Below are positions 21,196-31,146 of a DNA stretch of 64,000 bases, one piece after another; the stretch's first letter is position 1; the number at the start of each line of letters is the position of its first letter. Origin of the DNA: Sepiola atlantica (Eukaryota > Mollusca > Cephalopoda > Sepiida > Sepiolidae). Made by a program: the position numbers and the translations under genes. Where the stretch lies: contig OY744546.1 in assembly GCA_963556195.1 (NCBI GenBank), forward strand, positions 67,401,803 through 67,465,802. Direction: 5' to 3'. Under the pieces are notes generated by a model. That model was given only the letters and a program-made list of their open reading frames with translations. It did no database searches and was not told the DNA's origin.

Positions 21196-24100
21196 TTTAG
21201 CATGGCAATAGTTAATGAATAAGTACGTAAGTTATATACATCATAATTGAAATATAAGCATTTGCTTATCCTCCCTTTAGATCTCAAAATTCCATCAGAG
21301 TCTAGGAATAAATTTAAATTTGAAACCAAAGTGGGGACATTTTTATTACCTTTGTCTTGTGATTTTAAAAAGTCAATCTCCTTGAAGAAATGCTCATTCT
21401 GTATAAACCTTATCCAGTACATTTTTGCTTTCTTCAATGGATTAACACCATCCTCTTTCTTACAAAACGGTTTGAACAGTATACTTGTTATTCTCAATAA
21501 TTTATTGTAATCAGAATATTTTTCAATGTCCAAAATGGCAGTTTTTGTTTTAATTATCTGATTACAATTAACATTTACTGTTCCCTTATGATCAGGTGAA
21601 ATACTCATTAAAGGGTATTTAGGCCAATTTTTAAATTCGTTGGTAAGCCAACTTGGTCCTTCCAACCATAATTTTCTATTTCTCAAATATTTATCATAAG
21701 ATATTCCCCTAGTTATCATATCAGCCGGATTTTGATCTGTATGAACATAGTGAAACATTATTGGTAGTTTAAATTCATCCTCAAGAGCCTTTATTAATCC
21801 ATTTACTTCGGATATTCTGTTTTTAACAAATTTAGATTTTACTTTACTTTCTTTTGTGATTAACCAATTTAAGACTACCTGAGCATCTACGCATATATTA
21901 ATAAATTGATACTGAATATTTTTATAAGTTTCAATTAATGTGGGAAGACATTTTAATGCCAGTAATACTCCCATTAGTTCCAAAGTAGGGACACTAAGTT
22001 CATTACCTTTCCTTAACGGGGACAGTTTAGACTTAGCAAATAAAAACGAACTTGCTTTTTTATTTGAGCAGGCATATATTACGAACCCATAAGCTTCTGT
22101 TGAACTATCACAGAATATATGTAAACCATAAAGTTCATTATCATTAATTGCAGCTCTTGGAAAAGACAACTCTGGCAACCTTTCGAAATCTCTAGTTATT
22201 ATTTTCATTTCATCACTTGTTTCCTTAGGCACCTTTTCATCCCAATTTATATTTAATTTCCAAATTTTCCTCATTAATACCCTGCCTCTTATGCTTACAG
22301 GCAAGGTAAAATTTAGGGGGTCATACACTTTGGAAATCTGTGAAAGCACTTGACGCTTTGTGTAAGATTCCTTTAACGTAAAAGGTGCTAAGCTTAAACT
22401 ATCCTTCTCAGTGTTGTATCTATATCCCAACACGTTTTCATCATGACAGCCATGTTCTACCAATTTACCTTCAGCCTTCATTAGGTTTCTTAATTCATCA
22501 GAATTGGAATTCCATGACCGTAAGGTGAAGCCTCCTTCCTGCATTCTATCAAAACATTTTTTATACAAATCCTTCATTTCATCTATATTGTTGCCAGTTA
22601 CTACTAAGTTGTCCACATAAAAGTTATTGCCCAATATTTTGCTGCATTTATCCTCAGGGTAAGACCTAACATGGTGGTTCATTACATAATGGAGTATAAA
22701 AGGCGATGATGTATAGCCAAATACTATCGTTTTATATCTATAACAAATAAGTTTGTTTTCTCTTTTCCAAAAAAAACAAAACCTATTTTTGTCGTATTCA
22801 CTACTTAGTTTTATCATTAAGAAGGCCTGTTTAATATCGCCTAACATTACATATTTGTTGCTTCTTAAGTAGAACAACAACTTCAATAAAGAACCCATTA
22901 AATCTATGCCCGTATAGGCTGCTTCATTAATTGAAGGTAATTCCTTGTTTGTCTTTAACGAACAATTAAAGACGGGCCTTATTTTCGTTGTCACTTGTTC
23001 CGCAGTTTTTAAAACGGGTCTGTGGGGAATCCATGTATATTTATAGTAATTTGAGGGATTAACTTCTATTTGTTCGATGATTCCATCTTCTAGTTGTTTG
23101 CTGAAGATTTCATCATATTTTTTAGTTAATCCTCTTTTATTTAAAAAGTCCATTGTTCGGTCTAACACCTTCAGAGCTATGAAATGGTTTGATGGAACTT
23201 TTTCGATCCTATCAGGGTACCAGGGCAATTCTACATAATAATGCTCATCTATCTGTTTTATTCCCTCCCTAAATTTACTTATTTGCTTGTTGTCAAAGGA
23301 AATAGATTCTTGATCATTGGGCCTTATTCCCATAGATTCAAGACTAAAGAGATATTCTAAGCCGTTATCTACTTCGCTGTCGGATAAAATATTTTCTAAA
23401 GGATTGAAATACGATTTAAGGGGGTCCATTATTAGGTTAATTACTGTTTTATTATTTTTTTTAATTGGTTTTAATTGAGTGTTAAGCAGATTTTTTCTCT
23501 CGGCTGAACTGAGAAAATTTAAAATGTTTCCAATAGGAGCTACCTTATCATCTATGATAAAGTTATAACCACCCCCTATCTTTTTTATCGAAAAGGAAAG
23601 ATACTGAATTATGTCTATCCCCATGAGCATGTCTATTTCAAGTATGTTGTGTTCTTTATTTAAGTAAAAAGACTCATCAAGCAAATTTACACCCTGTAAT
23701 TTTAATTTATTAATTACATCTTTCATTCCGTGTATTGTGTAATTTATATCCATGCTTTCGTCTACTAATAGTGGAACAAAAACCATTCTATTCTTTAATT
23801 TTACACCAGTAGACATTTGTTTAAATTTCTTAACTTGACATCCTAAATAACTATGTATCTCATGCTCTGACGAGAACAATTCATTATAATTTGGGGATAA
23901 TGCTAAAGCAGCTTCTTTTGTTATAAAAGATCTTTGGCTGCCACAATCTATTAAGCACCTAACTTTTCTTTGCTTATGACCACGTTTTAAATTTAGGGTC
24001 ATAGTCGGTAACATGTTACAGGTGTCCGTATTTTTCAAGGCGTAACACAAGTTTGTTTGAACAGCCTTTTGAGTAGGACACAAAGAAGTTACATGTTCTT

Positions 24101-25433
24101 TTTTTTTACATGTGAGACATGGAAACTTTAATAACCCCCTTTTTCCATAGCATTCTGATTCATTGTGACCTGAACCAGCACATCTGGTGCACAAAGATAG
24201 TTCTAAGATTCTTGCTAGTTTAGCCTCATAACTAGGATAAGTTTCACACTTTCCGAAGTAGTGTCCTTCCGAGGCACATAGCTTACATACGGATTTATTA
24301 ATAGTTCGTACCTTAAAATTTTGCACCGTTGGTACTTTATTTTTTGGATTTATTTTAAAACTATGTTTAAAGTCATAGCTACTGGTATTTTTCTTATCCC
24401 TAGTAATATTTTTTTCAGTTAAAGTCCGAGTTAGAGTTTTTAAAACATCCCTATAGTTGTCAAATATTTGTTTTAAGTTGGGATAATTATTATTAACTTT
24501 ATTAATTAACTCTTTAATAACTACTCGGGGAAGTTTAGTCATAATAATGTGACTTATTAGAATATTTCCAGAAGAACCCTCTTCCAAAAAATCAATTTCA
24601 TATTGTAATAGCTCATATAAGTATGCCCTTATTTCCGATATATAGTATTTAACATTCCAATATTCTGGACTATATTCCTCACCAGGTTTAGCTTTTAATA
24701 TATTTTTTACTGTTTCGTCGATAATATAATTTTTATCTAAGAATTCTTCTTTCAATAAATCTAAAGCAATTTTATAATTTGTGTCGGTTATTGACAAATG
24801 TCTTATTTGTTTTAAGGCATAATCCTTTAAGTAACCGACCAAATAAGATAGTTTGGCGGAGTCCGACAATTTCCTTCTAGAATCAATCACATTGTTGAAT
24901 TGAATTAAAAAATTGTGAAAAGCGAACTTATCCTTTTCATCTCCCGAAAAAGTGCTGCAATTTAAAGGAGGAGGTTTTCCCTCACTTAAAGTTTCATTAA
25001 TAGACAACGTTGGAGGAGTCTTGCCATCTTTACTGGCTATATAGTCCTCGTACTTGTCTACACCCACCAAGATATAGACATTATATTCGGCTTGACTATC
25101 CAATTCTATATTCAAGGCTTCTTCGTCTTTACTACTATAATCAACCCTTTGCAAAAAGGTATTAATTACCTCATTCCAATAATTGATTTTGGACACTTCA
25201 TCATCAATGGCTTTTAGCTGTTTTTTACACAGGGAAGTAGTCAGTGTAAGATTGTCATGCATGTTCTCCAGGCTGTTAAAGTACATTGTTACTTTTCTTT
25301 TATGTATAGCCCTGTTTCGTTTAAAAGAGAGTAATTTTTCTCGTATCATTTCAGTAGTAAAATCCTCGGCCTCTTGTTCTCCCAGAAGGTTTTTAAGAGT
25401 TTCATCCATGGTGAAGTCTTCCTTAATAGCCAT
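21177..25433 (-). pseudogene. BEL/Pao gag-pol polyprotein (gag, protease, RT, RNase H)
   Basis: 1418 codons from ATG at 25433, truncated by frameshift. Residues about 150-340 match the gag-like region of BEL elements (PPPLNCSTFSGDEKDKF...FN). Three zinc knuckles follow: C383/C386/H391/C396, C415/C418/H423/C428 and C439/C442/H447/C452. An aspartic protease site is at D496 in LIDCGS. Reverse transcriptase spans about 780-1000, with D866 in LGDIKQAF and the catalytic box YVDN at 939-942. RNase H has D1109, E1152, D1183 and D1238 (FCDSS, LELMG, CVDAQ, NPADM). The last 20 or so residues after FNYDVYN are out of frame because of the 28-bp deletion. In the family one polyprotein normally continues into integrase. 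DCGS and YVDN differ from the commoner DSGS/DTGS and YVDD. Confidence 0.93.
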
Positions 25434-25949
25434 TTATTTTCAAAATTATATGTATATATATAATTATTATAGTTGGTATGAATAAGTACCGAAATTTAAA
25501 TACAAGGCAGTTATATATATTTTTTTTAGGACGTTTGTGTAATACGTCAATTTCTATTTAAGTCATCCAAACTATTTTACATATTTGAATGTTCCATAAA
25601 AGTTGGGTTTTTTTTTGTTTTTTTTCAGAAATTTTACATGTTTCACGGAATAAATTTCTTTTTCCATGTTAATTGGAATTAGTTTTTCTTTCGGTGTTTC
25701 CGAGTTTATACTGGCTGTCTAAACCAAATGTCAATGACATTTTTGGGGATGTTTTTTTTTTTAATATGTTATAGTATACCGTTATTTTGGTCTCTTGGTG
25801 CCACTGGATCCATAACAATAATTCCCGTCTTGTGGAGTATCCATTCTTGGGCTGCTACTTGAGGTAACATCACTTGGAGAAGGTTCATTCCTCGTTGGTT
25901 GTCCATATTAAAATATTATGGCCGCAAAACTCTGTTTTGGAAATATGGT
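25434..25949 (-). other. BEL/Pao leader region, right end rearranged
   Basis: Lies upstream of the gag start. No LTR follows at its right end as it should. Instead it meets an inverted pol fragment at 25950. The primer-binding site cannot be identified with confidence. Confidence 0.5.
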
Positions 25950-26794
25950 GGATGGTGTTAATCCATTGAAGAAAGCAAAAATGTACTGGATAAGGTTTAT
26001 ACAGAATGAGCATTTCTTCAAGGAGATTGACTTTTTAAAATCACAAAACAAAGGTAATAAAAATGTCCCCACTTTGGTTTCAAATTTAAATTTATTCCTA
26101 GACTCTGATGGAATTTTGAGATCTAAAGGGAGGATAAGCAAATGCTTATATTTCAATTATGATGTATATAACCCTGTGTTATTACCTAAAAGAAATAAAT
26201 TTACGTACTTATTCATTAACTATTGCCATGCTAAAGTGCAGCACATGGGAATAGGTACAACACTAAATTATTTACGAGAGCAAGGTGTGTGGATTCCCCA
26301 AGGTTTGACTGTTGTAAAGACAGAAATAAATAATTGTTCAACCTGCAAAAGGTATAATGCTTTGGCTTATAAATATCCTAAAGTAGTGGATATGCCTAAG
26401 CATCATGTCAATTTAGTGAAACCTTTTAATCATGTGGGAATCGACTACACAGGTCATTTGTGGGTAAAGAATGAATTGGATGGAGGTACAGTGAAAATGT
26501 TTGTTTTAATATTTACTTGCCTTAACATAAGGGCAGTCCATTTTGAACTGTTACCCGATATGTCCACTCGAAATTTTGTACTTGCCTTTCAGAGATTTTG
26601 CAACATGTATTCTGTACCTCAATTTTTATACAGTGATAATGCTAAAACCTTTAAGAAGGCGGGTTGTATTCTTGAAAGCTCTCTACAGTCAAAGGAGTTT
26701 CAGGAAGAACTAGATAAATCAGATATCCGACATATCAAAATCCCTTTATATTCTGCGTGGGTTGGTTCGGCTTGGGAGAGATTAATAAGAGTTA
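25950..26794 (+). pseudogene. Inverted BEL/Pao pol fragment (RNase H to integrase junction and integrase core)
   Basis: Nearly identical to the complement of about 20636-21454 but on the opposite strand. It keeps 28 bp absent from the main copy, so the reading frame runs unbroken from MYWIRFIQNEHF through the HHCC zinc-binding region into the D,D,E core. It ends abruptly after the catalytic glutamate (SAWERLIRV) where it joins LTR sequence, sharing the bases GTT at the join. The open frame 25918-26880 is a chance extension at both ends. It cannot make a working integrase because the C-terminal domain is missing. Confidence 0.9.
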
Positions 26795-26865
26795 AAGTTT
26801 TCCAAAACAGTTGTTCTGGAGGGATTTTCCTTTTGTTACAGAAAGAAAGAATAATATATGAGAAG
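26791..26865 (-). repeat. BEL/Pao 5' LTR, portion left of the LINE array
   Basis: Matches 19413-19487 of the complete LTR. The first 173 bp of the LTR (plus-strand order) are missing. The last 16 bp (26850-26865) are the LINE target sequence. Confidence 0.9.
26850..26865. repeat. LINE target-site repeat 1 (AATAATATATGAGAAG)
   Basis: Left border of the array. The same 16 bp recur at 32997, 39121, 45259, 51413 and 57554, and once uninterrupted in the other LTR (19472-19487). Confidence 0.95.
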
Positions 26866-27159
26866 AATATTTATTTGTAAAAAATACAATATTTGGCACA
26901 AGGCCTACAAAAGGGTGGGGAAAATGTTGACCTAACTAACATTTTTAACTTAACTAGTCACAATCACCAAAACAAATTTACTCCATGATATACCTACTTA
27001 AAACCCCAAAATGACAATATATACATGGAATTGGGAGTGGGGGAACAAGAATGATATATATATATACAATGAAAAAATAAATAAAATTAAGTGTTAGTAT
27101 AAGAACCTCCCACTAAAGAAATGTGGCCGATAAGTAGTTTTGCCAGTCGAAAAAAAGGC

Positions 27160-27223
27160 GATGCAGGTCACGAAAGTTTTATTCTCACACCTCCTTCGAA
27201 AATTACGAAAGGAGACCTGCATC
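27160..27223 (-). promoter_or_regulatory. Conserved 3' UTR hairpin, unit 1
   Basis: Outer 10-bp stem GATGCAGGTC with GACCTGCATC, and inner stem CTCCTTTCG with CGAAGGAG. Present in all five units. A likely recognition structure for the element's own reverse transcriptase, by analogy with other LINEs. Confidence 0.65.
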
Positions 27224-27470
27224 TCTGACAAAACAACAGATCAGTCACCTAATAGGGGTCGGGAATGGGAATTAGAAAATAAAAGTCGGGGTAAAAAAAA
27301 AAAAAAAAAAAAAAGGGGGGGGAGAGGACGAAAAAAAAAGGGGGGCCTATGACAACTTACATACCGCTAGCTAAGCTAAAAAAGGGGAAGAAAAACAAAA
27401 CATAACCTAATCTTGCCTAACCGGGTCAAATAAAAGGGTCAGTGTTCGGTTCGGCCACCCAATATTCTGT

Positions 27471-30400
27471 CTAAGGCACGTCCAAGTACCACTCAAAATT
27501 AGCTCCATTCAAACGACACAAACGCGCAACTTTCACCCACCTTTTGTTGAAATCTGCCAGAGGGAGTTTCACCTTCTCCAGCCTGACACGCATTTTCAAG
27601 CGAGACTGGAAAATGAGGACAAGCTGGGGAGCAGTGAAGGTCTCTTCCCCGTAGACTTCCTTCTGTCGTGTCGACCAAATCACTCCTCTCATGACTGCTA
27701 GTAAGCAAAGAAACACATAATGCTCCTCCCACTTCATGATTGGTGCCCAATTGCAGCATGTCGAAAAAGACTCCAAAACGAAGAACTGTCCGTTCAACAT
27801 GCGAACCGTGTAGCCTTCAACTAACTCACACAGCGGGCGAACGATGGGGCAATGAAAGAAAACATGACTGGTCGTTTCCTCCCAGTCGCCGCATCGAACA
27901 CAACTTGGTGTCTCTAATAATCCCGCTGCGTAAAGCTTTTTGCCGACCCAGAGTGCATTTCGTATTATCAGCCAGGTGAGTGATGCCTCGTAATTATCGA
28001 AGCATTTCAACCCAGGCGCCCAAGGCCAGATCAAGCGAAGTTCTCCCTTCGTAAGACCGAGCTCCTCAGTAATGTCGTCACGAACAGATCCCCTCACCAT
28101 AACCCGATATAGTGCTTTACGAGACAACACTCGGGTGTCAGAGAGGCTTTCTGACACCCTTAGAAGGTACTTCAAGGACTGTCGACACTCGCGATAAAAG
28201 GAGCACTCGCGTCGAGGTAAACGAAATGCCTCACCCCCATGCAAGTGCACACTTTTCAAAGCCGGAAAGGCTTTCTTGGTGTCTTCCTTCCAGAATTCAC
28301 CGTTTCCCTCACAAGGTGTACACATTCGGTCTAGGTAGTGTAAGCGAAGCGTATATTGACGAATCTCAACGCTTGGCATACCTAGACCGCCTTCAGACGG
28401 ATGCAAGTAGCAGATCTCCCGGCGAACCATGGGCTGCTTTCCGCGCCACAAAAACGCGAAAAGAGCCTTCACTAGTTCAACTAGTGTGATCGCCGGCAGA
28501 GGGAGCACAGAAAGACGGTAGAGGATGAGAGGATAAATGTGAGAATTACACACCTCCGCTCTTCCTTTTAAAGTAAGATTTCTCAAAGACCACAGACGGG
28601 CTGCAGCCTTAACCGCTTTCAACACTTCCGACCAATTTTTCTCCAACTGGAGATCAGGACCAAACCAGACGCCGAGTATCTTGCAAGGCCCATCCGTCCA
28701 GCCAAAGGGCCCCTGAAGGGGAACACCCCTCCAGGCACCAATGCGTAAGCCAACAGACTTATCGCAGTTGATTTTGGCCCCTGTCACTTGTTCATACCGT
28801 CTTATTTCCATGTCGACGACCCTAATCTCAGCACTGCTCGTTACAAGCACAGTGACGTCGTCGGCATAGGCGGAGTACTTAATCATGGGGCAAGCACCAG
28901 ACAAAGTAATCCCACGAAGGACCGGATTCACCCTAAGCCTGCGAAGGAAAGGCTCCAACGCAAGCACATAAAGCATCGGTGAAAGCGGACATCCCTGACG
29001 AATAGATCTGGACAAATCGAAAGGCTTTGACCTTATTCCATTCACTTCAACCAACGCACCGGGGTTTGCATAAAAGAGGCGAATCCAGGAGCGGAAATGG
29101 GGACCAAATCCAGCCGAAGACAAGACAGCCTCCAAGTAACGATGATCGACCCTATCGAATGCTTTGGACTGATCTAAATTGATCAGCGCGGCCTCAGTGT
29201 CGACTTTCTCTATGATCAAGCGTATCATGTGCAAATTATCTTGAATAGTCCGGCCCTTAACAGAACAAGTCTGTTCGGGACTTATTAGACGAAACAAGAC
29301 AACCTGCAGACGATTAGCCAAGATCTTGGCCAAAATCTTTAACTCTGTATTTAACATTGTTAAGGGCCGGAAATTACCTATACCATCCCCACCACTCTTG
29401 TCCTTGCGGAGCAATTTGATGATACCCCTGGTAAAGTACTGGGGGATAGACCCGTTCCTAAACCAGGAGTTAAACAACACAGCCAGCAGGGGGACAAAAA
29501 TGGGCGACAACCTCAAATACAGTTCGTAAGGCAGACCATCGATACCCGGAGACTTATCAAGGCCAACCTGCCTCAGGGCCTCCAGGACTTCATCCTCATT
29601 TATACACCCTTCGCACCTAGCTGCTTCGGTCGCCTCGAGACGAGAAAAGTCAGCTAAATAGGCGTCGAACTGAGCCATTGTCAGACCGGGCTCCTTGGTA
29701 AAAAGATCCTGAAAATAAGAGCGAAAACCCTCCAAAATCCCGTCGTTTGTAGTCACGAGACGCCCATCCGATAATGTGACACTGGCGATGTGTCGATCAG
29801 TAGACCGTCGACGTTCCTCCGCACGCAGTGACGCGGCCATGTTTGTCGCCTCGTGCGGCACTCTTTTTAACCTAGACCTAACTATCAATCCCTGATCTGC
29901 CTTGTTATCCAAGGAGTTCAGTTCCGTTTTAGCTACAGTAAAGGTAACGCTATCCCCCGCCTCCGCCGCCCGACTTAAACTAGTTTCTAGTGCCACTTTC
30001 GTTGCCCTAGATCTAAGGTTGAGTCGACGACTATAATCGGCAACGAAGGACCTAATAACGTTCTTAAGGTGGCCCCACCACTTATTCCCAATGATAGCAC
30101 CCGTCAATTCCCTCTGTAATGTTAGTAAAAGCTGTTCCCGGAAGTCCTTCAAATCGAACAACGATGTGTTGAACTTCCAGTAACCAGCCAATCTAGGCTT
30201 AGGACTATCTAAGTTTACCCGCACCCGGACAAGCCTATGATCCGAGTAAACTATATTATAAAAACTTGGACAATCTAAAAGCCCTAAATCGACTCTCCTA
30301 ATTAAGAACCGATCAAGGTAACTCGAAAGTTGCCCTAAATCGGAGCCGCGACTAGCAGTCCAAGTCCATACTACTTCACGGGGTTTCTCATTTCGGAATT

Positions 30401-30977
30401 TATCGACAAGATCGAACTTATCGATAAAGTCCCGAAATGCCTTAACATCCCCGTTGCTGTTAGTTCCCCTACGTTTTCCCAAGCGATCTAAATCGGGATC
30501 CAAGACCGCGTTCCAGTCTCCCGCTAGAATTATCCGACGCGACGTATCCATAAAGGGCTCGATCCGCCGAAAAAAAGGAACCCGCTCAGAACTGGCGTTG
30601 GGCGCATAAACCCCAATAAGCCGAAAAGCCACATCCTTTACGGTAACATCAAGAACGCACAGCCTTCCCTCAGGATCTGCATAGATTGGGTCACACGTCG
30701 CATTCAGTGTGCGCTTAACTAGCCAGGAAACCCCTCTTGAGTGAGTATCAAAGTACGCTGAATAGAGCTGAAAGTCTCTAGTCAGCGCACCCTGATAATC
30801 ACTGGGAATAAAGTGGGTCTCCTGCAAACAACATACATCCACGCCGAGTCGCTGAAGGTCACGTACTACTCGAAGTTTACGAGCGGTGTCCCTCAACCCT
30901 CGGCCATTTAGGCTTGCTAATCTGAGTGCCATTCTAGTGCTCTTAGAGTTGGGAACCCGAAACGAACATTGATGCAT
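27471..30977 (-). CDS. LINE ORF2: AP endonuclease and reverse transcriptase, unit 1
   Basis: 1168 aa, uninterrupted. The apurinic-type endonuclease (about 16-250) nicks target DNA. Its catalytic residues are visible as N24 (SLNGRG), E53 (LQETHF), Y124 (GVYAPN), D154/N156 (AGDWNAV), D222 and S245-D246-H247 (YSDHRL). Reverse transcriptase (about 475-770) has D602 (INLDQSKAFD), the SIRQGCPLSP motif at 658-667 and the YADD box at 704-707. A C-terminal zinc motif is C1026-x2-C1029-x8-H1038-x4-C1043. The start may be M1 or M16 (MALRLASLNG). The second lies just downstream of the ORF1 stop position seen in units 2-5, suggesting reinitiation. Unit 1 is the most divergent ORF2, with H79, R169, Y240 and M380 unlike the others, but no catalytic residue is affected. 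Confidence 0.95.
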   Translation of the reverse strand: MHQCSFRVPNSKSTRMALRLASLNGRGLRDTARKLRVVRDLQRLGVDVCCLQETHFIPSDYQGALTRDFQLYSAYFDTHSRGVSWLVKRTLNATCDPIYADPEGRLCVLDVTVKDVAFRLIGVYAPNASSERVPFFRRIEPFMDTSRRIILAGDWNAVLDPDLDRLGKRRGTNSNGDVKAFRDFIDKFDLVDKFRNEKPREVVWTWTASRGSDLGQLSSYLDRFLIRRVDLGLLDCPSFYNIVYSDHRLVRVRVNLDSPKPRLAGYWKFNTSLFDLKDFREQLLLTLQRELTGAIIGNKWWGHLKNVIRSFVADYSRRLNLRSRATKVALETSLSRAAEAGDSVTFTVAKTELNSLDNKADQGLIVRSRLKRVPHEATNMAASLRAEERRRSTDRHIASVTLSDGRLVTTNDGILEGFRSYFQDLFTKEPGLTMAQFDAYLADFSRLEATEAARCEGCINEDEVLEALRQVGLDKSPGIDGLPYELYLRLSPIFVPLLAVLFNSWFRNGSIPQYFTRGIIKLLRKDKSGGDGIGNFRPLTMLNTELKILAKILANRLQVVLFRLISPEQTCSVKGRTIQDNLHMIRLIIEKVDTEAALINLDQSKAFDRVDHRYLEAVLSSAGFGPHFRSWIRLFYANPGALVEVNGIRSKPFDLSRSIRQGCPLSPMLYVLALEPFLRRLRVNPVLRGITLSGACPMIKYSAYADDVTVLVTSSAEIRVVDMEIRRYEQVTGAKINCDKSVGLRIGAWRGVPLQGPFGWTDGPCKILGVWFGPDLQLEKNWSEVLKAVKAAARLWSLRNLTLKGRAEVCNSHIYPLILYRLSVLPLPAITLVELVKALFAFLWRGKQPMVRREICYLHPSEGGLGMPSVEIRQYTLRLHYLDRMCTPCEGNGEFWKEDTKKAFPALKSVHLHGGEAFRLPRRECSFYRECRQSLKYLLRVSESLSDTRVLSRKALYRVMVRGSVRDDITEELGLTKGELRLIWPWAPGLKCFDNYEASLTWLIIRNALWVGKKLYAAGLLETPSCVRCGDWEETTSHVFFHCPIVRPLCELVEGYTVRMLNGQFFVLESFSTCCNWAPIMKWEEHYVFLCLLAVMRGVIWSTRQKEVYGEETFTAPQLVLIFQSRLKMRVRLEKVKLPLADFNKRWVKVARLCRLNGANFEWYLDVP

Positions 30978-31146
30978 TTAAGACACCGACAGATGACCCC
31001 AGAGAACCTTGTCCCAATTCATTTGAGACGAGACCGTCCGGGGCCATACCGCCAATGTCTAAGGGGAAAGTTAGTTTTATTGCCCTGTAGAGTGTGGGAT
31101 GGATACGTATAGGGACCCTCCCAGTACAAGATTTTTGGAGTAATAT

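Noticed and set aside
25918..26880. 320-codon frame as a host-captured integrase gene
   Set aside because: It is an inverted BEL pol fragment with chance extensions at both ends, and it is truncated after the catalytic glutamate.
28112..28489. Plus-strand 125-codon frame conserved at the same place in all five LINE units
   Set aside because: It is antisense to ORF2 and conserved only because ORF2 is. No domain is recognisable.
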